64,000 nt of DNA, taken from the NCBI RefSeq assembly GCF_000972845.2, contig NC_040018.1, positions 14,109,157-14,173,156 on the forward strand. Reading direction: 5' to 3'. Origin of the DNA: Larimichthys crocea. Taxonomy: Eukaryota > Chordata > Actinopteri > Sciaenidae. The translations under genes were made by a program, and so were the position numbers. The notes below the pieces were generated by a model. The model was not told the origin of the DNA, searched no databases, and worked only from the letters and a program-made list of their open reading frames with translations. Below, in pieces: positions 1 to 21,100 of the stretch (its first letter is position 1; every line of letters begins with the position of its first letter).

Positions 1-8430
<8,430 letters not shown>

Positions 8431-8720
8431 TAGCCGTAATGATGCCAGAAAATGACTGGAATCGTCTCTATTAGCAATGGAGGGAGGAACACACTAGACA
8501 TGCAAAATGGTGGCTACTCCAGCCTCAGCACATCTACCGCAGGCGGAGGGTTACACTGACATGTCCCAGAGGCTGTTGGAAAGAAGCGCGGGCTACAACA
8601 ACAGCAGCAGCAGCGGCGGCAGCGTTAGCTCGCACTAGAGGACTCCTCCACTGTCTGTGCCTCTGCCCGTGACTCCCACCTGATATGCCAGTGTTCACTG
8701 GACACCATGGGTAATTACGT
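8431..8720 (-). promoter_or_regulatory. ap1g1: ap1g1 non-coding exon 1 and CpG-rich promoter
   Basis: Read on the minus strand, a consensus donor (GTAAGTATAC) follows position 8431 and closes a likely 5' UTR exon. From about 8280 to 8720 the sequence becomes GC- and CpG-rich, with short CAG/CGG runs at 8605-8622, unlike the A/T-rich surroundings. That is typical of a broad, TATA-less housekeeping promoter. The transcription start is not visible and the right boundary is approximate. I found no plus-strand coding exon starting here, so it is not obviously a bidirectional gene pair. Confidence 0.6.
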
Positions 8721-9143
8721 CTTCATAACGATGAGAGCTTTCAGCTAGCTGACTGTCCTCTTAGTAGTCTCGGTTAGTTTGTTCTCTATAACGTTAGGCT
8801 TGTTATCCTTAGCCAGCTAGCTAACATTAACGTCATCCCACTAATCCCACGGGGTGATTGCTCTTAGATAATTATGTGTGTAACGTGTCTTTTTTTTTTT
8901 TTAGTTTTGAACGCTAACACATGCCGCCCGGTCACTTGCTATTTAAAAAAACAACAACAACAACAAAAAAAAACGCCGTAAACGAACACGGTACGAAGAG
9001 GTTATTTTGTTGAGATGGCATATTTTTCTCTTAACCGTGCGGAAGAATACGTTTTTACCCTGTCAATGTCGTGCTGCGGTCCGTTTACTCGTGGCAGTCA
9101 GTGATGACGACGACCTGTAATGTTGTGACAGTAGCAGAGGCGT

Positions 9144-9162
9144 GCAGCGCCACCTGGTGTTC
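9144..9162 (-). promoter_or_regulatory. CTCF-like motif
   Basis: The minus-strand reading contains CACCAGGTGGCGCTGC, close to the vertebrate CTCF core (CCAxxAGGGGGCGC type). It sits just beyond the ap1g1 CpG region. The match is by eye only, so occupancy is an inference. Confidence 0.4.
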
Positions 9163-10541
9163 GTTCAAAGAAACCAGCCTGCAGCTTGGGCTTGATTCAT
9201 GCTTTATTAAACATGCACAGATAAAGGGCAGCGTCATATCTGGCTAAATCGATAACATTTATATAGTAATAAGAGTGAGGCTGATAGTCAAGTTAAATTC
9301 AGAAGGAAATGACATGCCACTCTGTTATAATCAATGATACAGTAACAACAACAACAATCAAATAGGTGAACAAAAATCACTGATTAGTAAAAGGATGGTG
9401 GTGTTAAGGAGTATAAAGATATCCAAAGGTCAGTTTTATGACTCTGCTTTACTCTTACAGTCAGTATTATTTTATTAGTGTAATCAATTCTTTATTATAT
9501 ATATCCTATTTATATAGTATGTTCATATCTATTTATACAGTAATACTTGAATATAGTTGTCACCTTGTACAGTGTATAGAAGATTCAACATGTTTTCCAT
9601 GTTCTATTTCAGTAACAGAAGTAAAAAACAAAAAAACAATCATATAAAATATACTAAAATAGGATATGAGAAGTATGTATAAGTGTTCTGTGAGTGTACG
9701 AGTTACAAGGTTGTGACAGCTATAGACAAGTATCACTGTATAATAGATAACATACGATATAAATAGGATATACTACAGTCTACTTAAATGCTGTCCGTAG
9801 GAGTGGTGTGCTTGATTCAGAGTAAAGTGTCAGTAGCAGCAGTCATGGTTGGTGCATATCATGCAGAGGGTTATGCGTTAGGATTCAATGCAGTGATTGT
9901 AATGTAATGTTAAGACTCCGGTTAAGCCTGTTATTCATGTGTTCACATCCTCGTTGTCATACAAATGTCTGAGCTAACGGGAAATCAGTTTTCATGCCAC
10001 ATGGAAGCAGTGAAATGTCTTGAACCTGTCCAATTGTTTAGTCTAATATTCATTTGCTTTGTGATTGTTCTCGTTCTTTGACTCACCTTCTGCCATAACC
10101 TTAGCATTTAGGATAATATTCATAAACTTGAGTTTGGGGTCTCTATTTCTCTGATTTGCTACATTGAGAATGTCACAATGAAGTGTAAGAAATGATAGAA
10201 ACTCATTAATACAGATTTCTATTCATGTAAGGGGTGCGGGAGGCTATCCCAGCATGCACTGGTCTGAATGTCTGTGAGTGTTTTTTTAAAATGCCATAGG
10301 AAAACATTTAATAATGTTATATGCAAATAATGTGGTGCTAATTTCAATGTACAGAATTGAATGTGTTCTTTTAGGAAATGCTACATTTTGTTTAGCCTTA
10401 AAAAACTGTGAGCAGCCAGCTATAGTCTATGAATGAACACTGTGCAAGTACAAGTCCACACCCATCAAGTCGCTTTTTCATATTTTTGCCCTGACGCTTA
10501 TCATCTGGGTGAACAAACAACATTCCTATCAGCCAGTCATT

Positions 10542-10553
10542 CCCTCTAGTGGC
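10542..10553 (-). promoter_or_regulatory. CTCF-like core motif
   Basis: The minus-strand reading is GCCACTAGAGGG, which matches the central part of the CTCF consensus but lacks a good GCGC flank. It is weaker than the site near 9144. Confidence 0.25.
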
Positions 10554-11032
10554 CTACACAGGCCGAATACAAAATGACTCAGATGACTTTGCTGTGTGAA
10601 ACTCAAACCTCCTCAGATCAGTTCACCCAAATTACAAACACTTATATATATTTTTTCAATTATCCCTGGTGGAATATAACCATGTTGATGTCTTTGGTTT
10701 AATCTGGTTTCAAGGTTTCTGCTTCTGAGATTTCTGCTGCCACCCTGAAATAGTATTTTATGGCAGGAAGAGGAATTAAATGTCTGTAGCTTTCAGCATA
10801 CGAAGAAAAAACACATGTGTGACTTTGCAGGTAAAATGTTCTACCATCAGCCTTTCTTAGTGAGACACATATCAGATCATTTCCACTGAGAATCACACCA
10901 GTGTGTCATAATCTGCTGTTGTAGGTACAGTATATCAGTATCTGTTTATGTTTCAGTCAATAATATTTGAGTTCAGGAATACCAAAGAGATGTTTATAGT
11001 TATTTAGAAACTGTTGTCATTGCCTGGCTTGT

Positions 11033-11047
11033 CCACCAGAGAGCACC
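11033..11047 (+). promoter_or_regulatory. CTCF-like core motif, opposite orientation
   Basis: The plus-strand reading is CCACCAGAGAGCACC, two or three changes from a CTCF core. Its orientation is opposite to the sites near 9144 and 10542. Weak evidence on its own. Confidence 0.25.
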
Positions 11048-11728
11048 GGCTAAGTACATAATTTAGTCACAATTAATAAATAACCAAATTAAGTGATTAT
11101 TAAATAACAACAACAACTACTTTGTTAAAATGAATATTGGCTGATATATTATCAGATATATTGTTGCTCTGATTTATACAAAAGTAATCTGGTGAGAAAT
11201 TACCTTTGCTTACAGTGGGAAAACTTGTATTTTGAAGCTACAAAGCTACTTCAGTAAATAGTTTAAGTTTTAACAAAACAATCCTAACTCAAGGTCCACT
11301 CACTAGCTTTCTTCAGGAGCTTTCAGCTGTCTCTCCTGACTCTCTTCACGAGCGATGCAGCGTGCTCAGCTGTAAGGCAGATGAAGCTGTTGACATGCAC
11401 ACTCACACCTGTTGTGTTTTTAGGTTTTAGCACTTTTATGACTTCTTAAAGTGAAGTCTTACAGTTTTTTCCTGACTTTGAGAGTAGTAGTTTGACAAAA
11501 AAAAGTCCACCACTTCATTTAATGTTAAAAAAAAAAACAAATATTCAAAATAAACTACTTTAATTGGCATTCATTTTAAATAGTAAAAGTATAATATATT
11601 GCTTCTTTAACAGCTTACATCTTAAAGTATAGTAGCAGTAAGTAGAGCAAAGTAACACTCACATTTACATATTATGACTCAGCTCTAAAATATATATTAT
11701 CTATATAATATATATCTATATATATTTA

Positions 11729-11759
<31 letters not shown>

Positions 11760-11760
11760 A

Positions 11761-12280
11761 AAAAGCTCTCTCTGCACTGACAGTCTGTTCTCCCACACGC
11801 CCTGAACGCAGCATAGTATCTTTAGCATGAAGTCCCCAGCGTCCCTGCATATCCCACAATCCTGTTCGGTTGTGGCTTCATCGCTTTTACGTTAGAGATC
11901 AGCTGAGCTCGTGCATCGCTGCAGTGAGTGCGCGAGCTGCCAGCGGCTCGAGATCGGAGCAGCTCGGGGCCGCTCGGTGTGTCCGTGCTCGGGCTTGGAC
12001 ATCATTTTGAACCCCCCTCCCCGTGATCGAGCGGAGACGGAGCTTTTTTTAAAAACAAAAGAAAGAAAGAAAAACGACTGCGAGGATGTGACTGTTTTAT
12101 ATCTCCGTGGTTTTATTTTTGAAACGCTCCTTTGATCGAATAGACGATCTTTTTTTATTTATTTTTTTTGCATTATTATTATTCGCTCATCATCTGTGCC
12201 CTCAGTGCGGAATACACCTGGACTGGTTTGAGGGGTTAGGAGGAGGAGATCCCAGTGTTTTGCCGGGAGTGGGCAATAAT
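11761..12280 (+). promoter_or_regulatory. znf821: znf821 promoter and 5' untranslated leader
   Basis: The GC/CpG content rises sharply between about 11790 and 12030, directly after an AT/GT microsatellite, then passes through a T-rich stretch to the initiator ATG at 12281. No TATA box is evident in the CpG-rich part. The transcription start cannot be placed. Upstream open frames around 11911 and 12107 are not supported as proteins; the second only runs into the true start. Confidence 0.55.
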
Positions 12281-14545
12281 ATGTCCAGGCGAAAACAGAC
12301 CAACCCTTTCAAAGTTGACTGTAGGTATTCCAGGTATTGTCTGACACTATTTCACCACTTATCTATCCCTGTCACGTCCAGTTATTATTGTTTGTGTAGC
12401 GACCTGCGTTGCCAGTGTCTCCGCTGCTTTCCTTGATGGTGTGTAGCTTGTAACAGACTCATGTAAATGTATGAGACCAAAGACAGGGCTCCTCATCACA
12501 TACCATCACACACTCTGTTGTATGTTGTGCGGTATATGTTATGGACGCAGATGACATTTAAATACCCTACTGTCCCTCGCTTTGGGTTGCAGCTCTCTTG
12601 TCAGAGTGGTGATGGATATCTCACTTTTTCATTGTGGTTTGTGCAAGAAAACAGGTCTATTGACTGACCTATGATTTTCCTTTTTCTTTATTTCACATGG
12701 ACCCCTTGCATGTTATTATTATATAAATAATATAATAGTTATATTGGAAAGGTTACACATGTATGAAACAGAAATGAAGCGGGCAGTAACACTTACAGCG
12801 CATTAACTCAAATCAAAATTTGAGCAAATGCAATTCAGTAAAAAAATTAAATGATAAATGACTGAATAGATAAATAAACAATCTGGTAAATATTCAGTAG
12901 TAACTTAAAAGTGGCTGCTATTATTTTTGACAAACTTGGTCATGTTAGATATGTCATATTGAGGATGTGTAATGACCACCTGCCAAACATAAAGTACACA
13001 GCCTTACAACAAACTGTAGTGATGTAACTGTGATCTCTTGACAGTGTGTGCAAAACCTTGGGTAGATTATATCACTTTTTGTGCGCTTTCCAGGTAAACT
13101 GATTCAGTGATAACGTCTTCTTTGAGTACGTCAGGTCTCGTGGCTAACCGTGCTTCTGGGTTTTCTTCCAGCATGTAGCAAAAATATAAGTCATAAGTGT
13201 GAAAAGGAAGCCGGCGTAGAGTCTCATCACAACCAGCGTATAGTTAAACCATGATCAGAGGGGACAAACTTTTCAATTTGTGGATCTGCGTGGCGGCAAT
13301 TCGGTTTGCTCTGACATGTCAGTTCCAGTACATGATAAGAGGAAAGCGATACAGAGCAGAGATGATAAGTCAGTTCATCAATTAGTGGATCAGCAGAAGA
13401 GAAATGGGCAAAGATTTTAATAATCACCTCATTCTTTCAGGAAAATGTCCAAACCCTCTCAGCTTTTAGAATGTGTGGATTTGACCAGAATGTGTTAGTT
13501 GGATAAAGTAAGCGGTTTTAATGTCACCATGGGTCCTGCCAAGTTTAATCATCTTTTATGATTCTCTCAAATTTTATAGACAAAGCGGTTCATCCAGAAA
13601 ATCAAAACAGATCAGTGGATAATGAAAATATTCATCGTTTGCAGCCCCACAGACAATGTTGGCGTCAATAACGAAGCAGAGCCTGAGCTTTTAGAAATCT
13701 GTGCAGTTGCTCTGGATCTGAGATCAGTGTTTCTGTCTGTTTCTACAATATTTCTTGCTTACACATTTGCTCATATTGATTAAGCTCTGATGAACTGAGT
13801 GGTTTTTGAGCGGCACATTTGTCTTGAATCATCCTTCGCTGTAAGCTGGGCTTTCTTGCATACCATCAGTGCACTATTAAGAACTGTAGCATCCCATGTC
13901 GATTTAAGACGATGAAAAATTGGCATGCAATATACAAGATTAACTTTAAGGAGAGCCCTGGTGTGAATAAACTCCTGGTGTCCCTTTCCTCCTGTGCTTT
14001 GACATTTGGCCTTGGATCCTCTTTTTTTCTTTTGCCTGACCTCTTAAAGTCCACAGAAAAGGGGATTGCCGGATGTAATCTGCTGAAGTTATGCATGCTG
14101 CAGCTCTCCTTTCTAAACATAGTTTGTTTAAACTGCTGTTGAAATACATCTTCCACTTGCGAGTGCAGTAATCCCTGTGAGCTAATGAGCTCATGTACTG
14201 CTCCGTAGCACTTCTACAAGAGACCAGAGTGGGAGCTCAAAACCCTCAGGACGACCTAACACAGTGCAGTGTTGGCAGGCGTATGTTAGTGTACTTCATG
14301 TGAGACATCCAAAACATTTTTGAGGCTGTGTCACCGGAGTGCGAGTTCAAGCTCTGGGTTTTGTACGTTAGCTCTCCCCTCTGCTCTGCCTTCATTGTTT
14401 TACCTGTCGTTTCTTGTGAAGTATGAACTGCATGCACAGAGCTGTTCCCTCATAAGAGGGTCAGACCAGACCAGACCAGACAGACAGACAGACTGACAGA
14501 CCAGACAGGCAGGGAGACAGTCTGACAGGCAGGCGGGCTGACACA

Positions 14546-14600
<55 letters not shown>

Positions 14601-15128
14601 GAATTCCAGACAATAATACAACAGCGCTGTCTGTCGAGTTATTTGTGTTCCTCCTTGAGTTTGATGTGCAACAACACCAACACACAAGCACAAGAAAAAC
14701 AACATTATACAAAAGTTAATTAGGACTGGAGAGAAGTGGATATGTCATTCATGTTGACAGTAAATAGACATAAGTTTGTTTTAAACATTATAGTTGCACA
14801 TACTAATGTAAACATTCTGGAAAACACTTTCTGTCAGAGTTTACTATAATAAATATTGTGCATGTTATTTCAGAACTTTTCAAAAAGTTGAATAAGGCCA
14901 CGTGTGTGGATATAGACGCTACAATATTAGTTAAATTGGACATGAAGCGCACAGTTGAGAAACACCTAAATATGTAAATATCACATTTTGGTTCGTTGCA
15001 GGTGACAAAACTAACCAGAGAAAGTCCTTCACAGAGACAATTGATTAATCACATCACCTTTGTAATAGCACATCAGCAGCTAATCAGAGTGAGAATTGAT
15101 CAGATGTCTGGCCCACCATATCCTTGTT

Positions 15129-15183
<55 letters not shown>

Positions 15184-18100
15184 AAGACAGGGGCCCCAGC
15201 ACTTCCTGCAGTTTCAGACGTGTTGTGTGTCTGCATGTGTGTGTGTGTTTTTTGGAGGGGGCGGCAGGCTGAAAAGGAGGGGTCTTTGAATTCAACAGGA
15301 CCCCCATTGCTTGGTGTTTGAGTAGAGTTTTGGCATTCTATCTTTTGTCTGTTTTGTTTTGCGCGCTACCCCCACCACCACCACCACTCCACCACCCCAC
15401 CGCCTCTCCTCCCCTCTCTCTCCCTCTTCTGTGTGTCTGTTGGCTGATGAGTTTGTCTCTTTGTCTGGATTCAGTCAGACACTGCGTCACCTCCTGCCTA
15501 CAGACACACAGACTCAGAGATAACATCACAGTGGCAGAGACTGAAGGGTGGGTGGGGGGGGGAGCGAGGAGAGACAGATGTACAGACAGAGAGCCCTAGC
15601 AGTGGGGGGATGGGTATCTCTCACACATCAATCATTGGCTATGTGCCGTGAAGCCAGCTTGTTGTAGTAGTTCATAGTTCAATACTGCGACCTAATGAAT
15701 GCTTTGATTTCTATGGGAAAAGTGCCCAAACTGCATTCACACACTAACTTCTCACCACTGGCAAAATCATACAGTGACAAGCCTCCTCAAAGATTATACC
15801 TCTGTTGTCCTGAGACACACACAGCGAGGAAGAGAGAGAGAGAGAGAGTGTGTGTGTGAGCGCAATACCTCAGGATTGTGACGAGGGCTGTAATTACTTC
15901 TGTCAGTCTCAGGTAACTGAAGTCAGGATCTGTCTTCCATCTTTGATCTGTGTTAATGGAGCAGGAGCACACGAGTGAAGAAAATTGGATTTTAAGCTAT
16001 CATTAATTTTAGCTCTCTGAAGTGGGATGTTCTTATGTGTGCGGATGCCAGAGGAGCTTTCAACAAAACGGCCTCAAATGAAGCAGCGTTGGCAGTTAAA
16101 TACAGGTTTTGCGCGGTCAAGTGCGATAATCAAAAGTGAAGGGATTTGAACAGAATCCTGCAAACCGCAGGGCGACAATAAAACAAAAGAGTGGCATCGC
16201 AGAGAGTTAAATGAGCCACATATGGGCTGTCATGCTATGAAGCTTTATCCTCCCCCTCAAGAGCTGATGGTATAGATATGGAAGTTACATACAAGCAGGG
16301 AGGACAGAGGGCGAGCCAGGCTGTTCAGTGTGTGGGTGGTACTGAGAGAGAGAAGGAGAGAGAGCGAAACACACTGAGCTGAGTAGCAAGGCAGTTAGCT
16401 GGAGGAAAATAGTGCAGGCTGCTTCCCCTGTGGGACTGCAGCATGGCTGTCGAACAGAGCTAGCATGTATCTGCGAGTGCATGTGTGTGAAAAAGTGGGG
16501 GTTGGGATGCAAATGAAGTTAATACGTGTGCACGTATGTCAGCGAGCTCGCCTTGCCGCCTTTCATTATACTTCAGTGTTTCAGCATGGCTCGTATGAAA
16601 GCTGCCCTAATCGAGGGAAGGAGAAGTTCTCGCCGTCCACGTCCTTGACTGGATCCTCAAAGTTTTGAGAAAAATGTAGAATCATACAAATAATTTACTG
16701 ACGCGCTCCAATCAGAGGGCTCACTTTTATCGGCCTTTTGTATAAAATCTCTACCGTTCTGTGTTTAATCAAAATAATGAAATGTGTGTTTTTACTGTCA
16801 ACAAAACAAGATCCCTCCCTTACTGTGTAGGTGAAGTCACTAGTGTTGAAAAATTAATGCCTTCTCGTGGTATGCTATGACAGTAGATGATGTTGCTATG
16901 GAGATAAAGCTGGACATATAATACGTGTAAAAAAGTGGCTCCTGTATTAAAATAGACATGTTTGACTCTATATTAATACATATCATGAATGTATATTTTT
17001 ATAGAAGGCGTCTGTCTGTCTGTCTGTAGACACCGTTATGGTTCTTGGTATGCAGGAAATAGCAATATGTTGTCTTTCAAAAAAACAGTCTCCTTAATTG
17101 TGAAACGTGACATTCATTCATTTCCATTCATGTGCTCCACACCTATTTATGCAAGTGCAAACATAGAAATCATTCATCATCCTGGGGCCTTTAGCCTGTC
17201 ACATTGGTTTGATTTGCAAATTTACTCTTGGAATTTGATTATTGATTCACTGACTCATTGTCATGACCAATGATACGAAGGTTTTGCACCTTGCAACTCC
17301 ACTAAATTACCCTCATATGATTTTTAGATCTGGTGTTGTACACAGTATATAGATGTAATACATATTCTAGAAATCAATCGATGACTTGTCAGTGGATTAA
17401 AAAAAACAGGCAAATTTTTTTTTGGCAAATGCAGCTAATTAAATAAATAAATAATAAATTAGCAGCGTTGCCAGAATTGGTGTAAAGAGAGATGCAAAAG
17501 GATAGTACAACAAAATCGTCTCATGATCTTCATATTACTGACTCCGAGGGTTAGATATACAGTTTATTTACCTCTGCCAAGGAGATTATGTTTTCATCTC
17601 TCAGCAGAATTATGGAAAAACTACAGGACTGATTTTCTTGGTGGAAGGGCGTAGCGTGGGTGTAGCATAAAATTTTGGAGTGGATCTGAATCACGGGTGC
17701 TTGCAGATTTGCACAAAAGACCGTAGAGTTCTGGGCTCTCTATGTACGCTTTAAGTTTAACTTAAAGTTTATATTTTTGCTAGTCACATGCACTCCTCAC
17801 CTCTTCTCTCTGGTCTGTCCTCACTGGAAACATTTGTCTTACTGACTGCTACTGTCTGTCTATTTTCAGGGCCATTCCACACTTCAGGAATCACAGGACT
17901 TCAGCACACTATTAACATGGACGGAAGGGACGAATTCACCGAAGACAGTGAATGCTGCAGCAACAACTCCCAGGAAGTCCAAGAGCAGGATAGCATCTCA
18001 GGTACAGGATAGAGGGACGGGGCCAGGGAAGGACTGGATGGACTCTGTAGGACGTCTTCGGACTGAGGGGTGTTAGTGAGAGTAAGCCCTGCTCTGTGTT

Positions 18101-21100
18101 CTGTTGTCTGTCTGTATTGATAGGGCTGTGTTTGCCTCCATAGAAGACAGTGATAGTGACCTTGACAACCACGGTGAAGACTCATCCTCCAACACCTCGA
18201 CTGACGACCACATGACCACCAAGAGATCACAGTGCCGCCTACAAGGAGCGGGAGTCAAAGAGGTGAGAAGGCTAGAAGCTACCTTAAACGAAAAAAGAAT
18301 AAATAAAGTCATTTTTATGGCTGAAAGGTGCCACTTGTCAGCTTCATTCACTGAAGTATTGCTTCCTCTTGAATTAGAGACCCTGCCTATATCTTCGTCT
18401 CTGAACTGTGGTCATGTGACATGGCAGTCCACAGAGATAAATTACTGACAAGGATCTGCCCTTGTCAGTAATGGTTGGTGCAAGTTTCATTTTGAGATAT
18501 GTGTTGTTTCTAAAAATGAAGTGGCTGCTATTTTAGCAAGATGTGTCTGGATTGTGAAATGATTGATAACCGGATGTTTTCTCACCTCTCACCAACCAGT
18601 TGTGCATTCAGTCACAGTCAAAGTGAATGTTACTATGGATATAGACATCATACCTCTCTGTAACATTGCATATCACGGAAGTACTTGTTGAAGTTTTAAC
18701 AGGTTTAGTCATCTCTGATGATCTTCAATGATTTTCAGCCTGAGGACTCCCTGTAGCTGATAGAGAGACAGAGCAGGGAACCCCCAGAGTATTCATGAGT
18801 AGCCTACCATTATTATAATTTTAATTTACAAATAGGCTGTGTCAATGTGTATTTTCAGGCATAATTTAGTTTTTAAAAGAATAAAGCAGTAACTCTGAGG
18901 GTCTAGGTTAATAAAGAATAAATAGCAGATAATATGATTGACGTACTGTAGGGGTCAACAGGAACAGGATGTACTGTTGTATCTGACATTTTCATCAGAT
19001 CATCTGTAGAACACAGGCTAAGTTTTGACCGGTTGTGGCTTTTGTAAACGAAAAAACAGCGATGAAAAACGAGAAGCGCCTCACTTTAACGGACAGAACA
19101 CTCCTGATATCAGCCAATATGTTTTTGAGCCTGGACCTTCTGCTCGAGAAATTTTCTACATTTCAACTTGTGTGTGAGTCACATCTGTGACAGCACGCAG
19201 CATCATGTCACTGTTAGTGAGTCACTGTAGCTTGAGAGAATTTTGCTCATTTGTCACTCACAACCTGCAGAAACGCTTCTGGAAACAAGAAGTAGCAACT
19301 CCACAGAGGCCCTGCAAGAAGTTTCAGTGTCTAGCATTACTCTTAAAGCATGCATCATGTGACGTTTATGATCAGTTCTAGCTGCTGTTTGCTACTTGAA
19401 TTACACCTGTCAGGATACTGACTGTGAGTGTTCTACAAATAGGGACAACTATGATTGTGTATAATAACTCTAGAAATAAAATGGATATCAAATTAGATTT
19501 CCAAGCTTAGTCCTGTGAGTTGTTGGTGTTCTGTATGTTTTGCTCCTGAAATGTGTTTTAATGATGCTTGATTTTCCTCAGGAGAGCGAGGAAGGGGCAG
19601 ACCACGGCAACTATATTTGTCCTCTGTGCACGCTGGATTTCAGCACCCCCGTGAAGCTCATCTCCCATGTCTACCAGGTGAAAAGAACATCGTCTCGCTT
19701 GTCCTAATCAAGTGCAGAACCATGAAAACAAAGCAGCTTTAGATCTGTTATTGGAGTCTGCTTCTAATAAGCTAGTTGTAGGTCATCACCTTTAAAGCCC
19801 CTAAGTAGCTTTCAGCATCAGGGCTTCATTGAAATGCAGGTTGGGGGTGAAGGTGTTGACTTGTGAGAGCCGATCTCGTGCTTAGTGTGCTGACTGACTG
19901 CACAGGAGACTTTTAAATTAAAATCATTAAAAGCCAAAGTTGGTTTAAGAGTTAATACAATCTTAAGTCGGTTACAGTCGAATGCAAGTTGCAAAAGAAA
20001 GTGCCAAATATTTTGAAGATTATTATATACTTTCTGATGGAAATTACTAATGCTCTCTTAAAAATGCTGCAGTTGCAGGTTCACCTCTTCTTCCAGGCTC
20101 TTTATCCTTCATTCAGTCCTCATCTTCCGGTCTCATTATATGAGTTTCCACCAATTTTTATTCAGCAGCTGATTTATACCTTACTGCAGCATTTGCAGAA
20201 TTCACACAAAGAACACGACATGTTTTTGTGTGTTTGTTTGTTTGTTTTTGCAAATGTCAGGCAGTTTGTGGTTCATTCACTTAAAGTTGGTGAAACGATG
20301 AGTGCATTCTGTCACCGTTATGCTGAGCAATTACAACAGTGTGACTTGCTAACCCATATGGAGTGTGGCCACAAGCCACAATAACCGTGGCAACAACTAT
20401 TGTGTTGCAGTAATTAATCTCAAGGTCAGTTCTTGGGGGATGAGGAGTTTGAAAGCTGCTCCAGTTACTTCTAGCATTTTAAAATGTCCTGTCATAAAAT
20501 TTTAAGATTTCAATTAAAATTATTTATTTATTTATACATTTTGTTGTTTTCCAACAATTTACTTGGAGCATGTACAGCACTGTACACCCACACCATCGAT
20601 TATGATTATCATTTTTTAGCAAATGTTAAATTTGATGCATTTTTATACTAGCGATAAAGATAAAAAAAAACATTGGGGGTGGATCATCTTCAGTCTAAAA
20701 TATACTGTATAAGTTTATCGATGTTTCACAGCCAAATTTCTGCTATTGCGTTCTCCTTTATTGATCGGTAAGGAACACAAAGTAAAAGTGCTGCAACTCC
20801 CTTTTATTGGTTCAATCGTTTCATCGTTGTTCTTTGTTCCTGCTGTAAATTTTGAGAAACTACAACATTGAGTAGTAGACTTCATCTCTTAATGGTAGTG
20901 GTGTACTTTAATCATGTCTTTTTTGTGCCAGTCTCTCGTCCTTATCTTGTTTTTCTTTCTTTTTTCTTTTTTTCCCCCCTGTGTTTACCAGCACACAAGT
21001 ATGATGAGCAACACCAAGAGCTATGTGTGCCCAGTGTGTGGGCGAGCCCTCAGTTCGCCTGGCTCGCTTGGACGGCATCTTCTCATCCACTCTGAGGACC

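Larger units (their letters stand above)
8721..11760. other. Intergenic region between ap1g1 and znf821
   Basis: No coding exon is supported on either strand. The sequence is A/T-rich, with scattered poly-A, an AT/GT microsatellite at about 11690-11760 and three motifs resembling CTCF sites (near 9144, 10542 and 11033, listed separately). Short frames such as the one at 9438-9647 are low-complexity and unsupported. Confidence 0.6.
12321..17869 (+). other. znf821 intron 1, with microsatellites
   Basis: A 5.5-kb intron between the 40-nt first coding part and exon 2. It contains a CA and a GT microsatellite (listed separately), a C/T-rich stretch at 15368-15432 and a dispersed repeat fragment at about 17571-17715. 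I found no coding exon; several open frames here are only translations of the microsatellites. Confidence 0.7.

Noticed and set aside
8707..8748. Plus-strand ATG next to the ap1g1 promoter, considered as a divergent gene
   Set aside because: The frame stops after thirteen codons and no donor or conserved peptide follows.
14400..14712. Open frames rich in Cys-Val around the CA array
   Set aside because: They are translations of the microsatellite in two frames, with no domain and no splice context. The same applies to frames over the arrays near 15132, 29622, 51423 and 52845.
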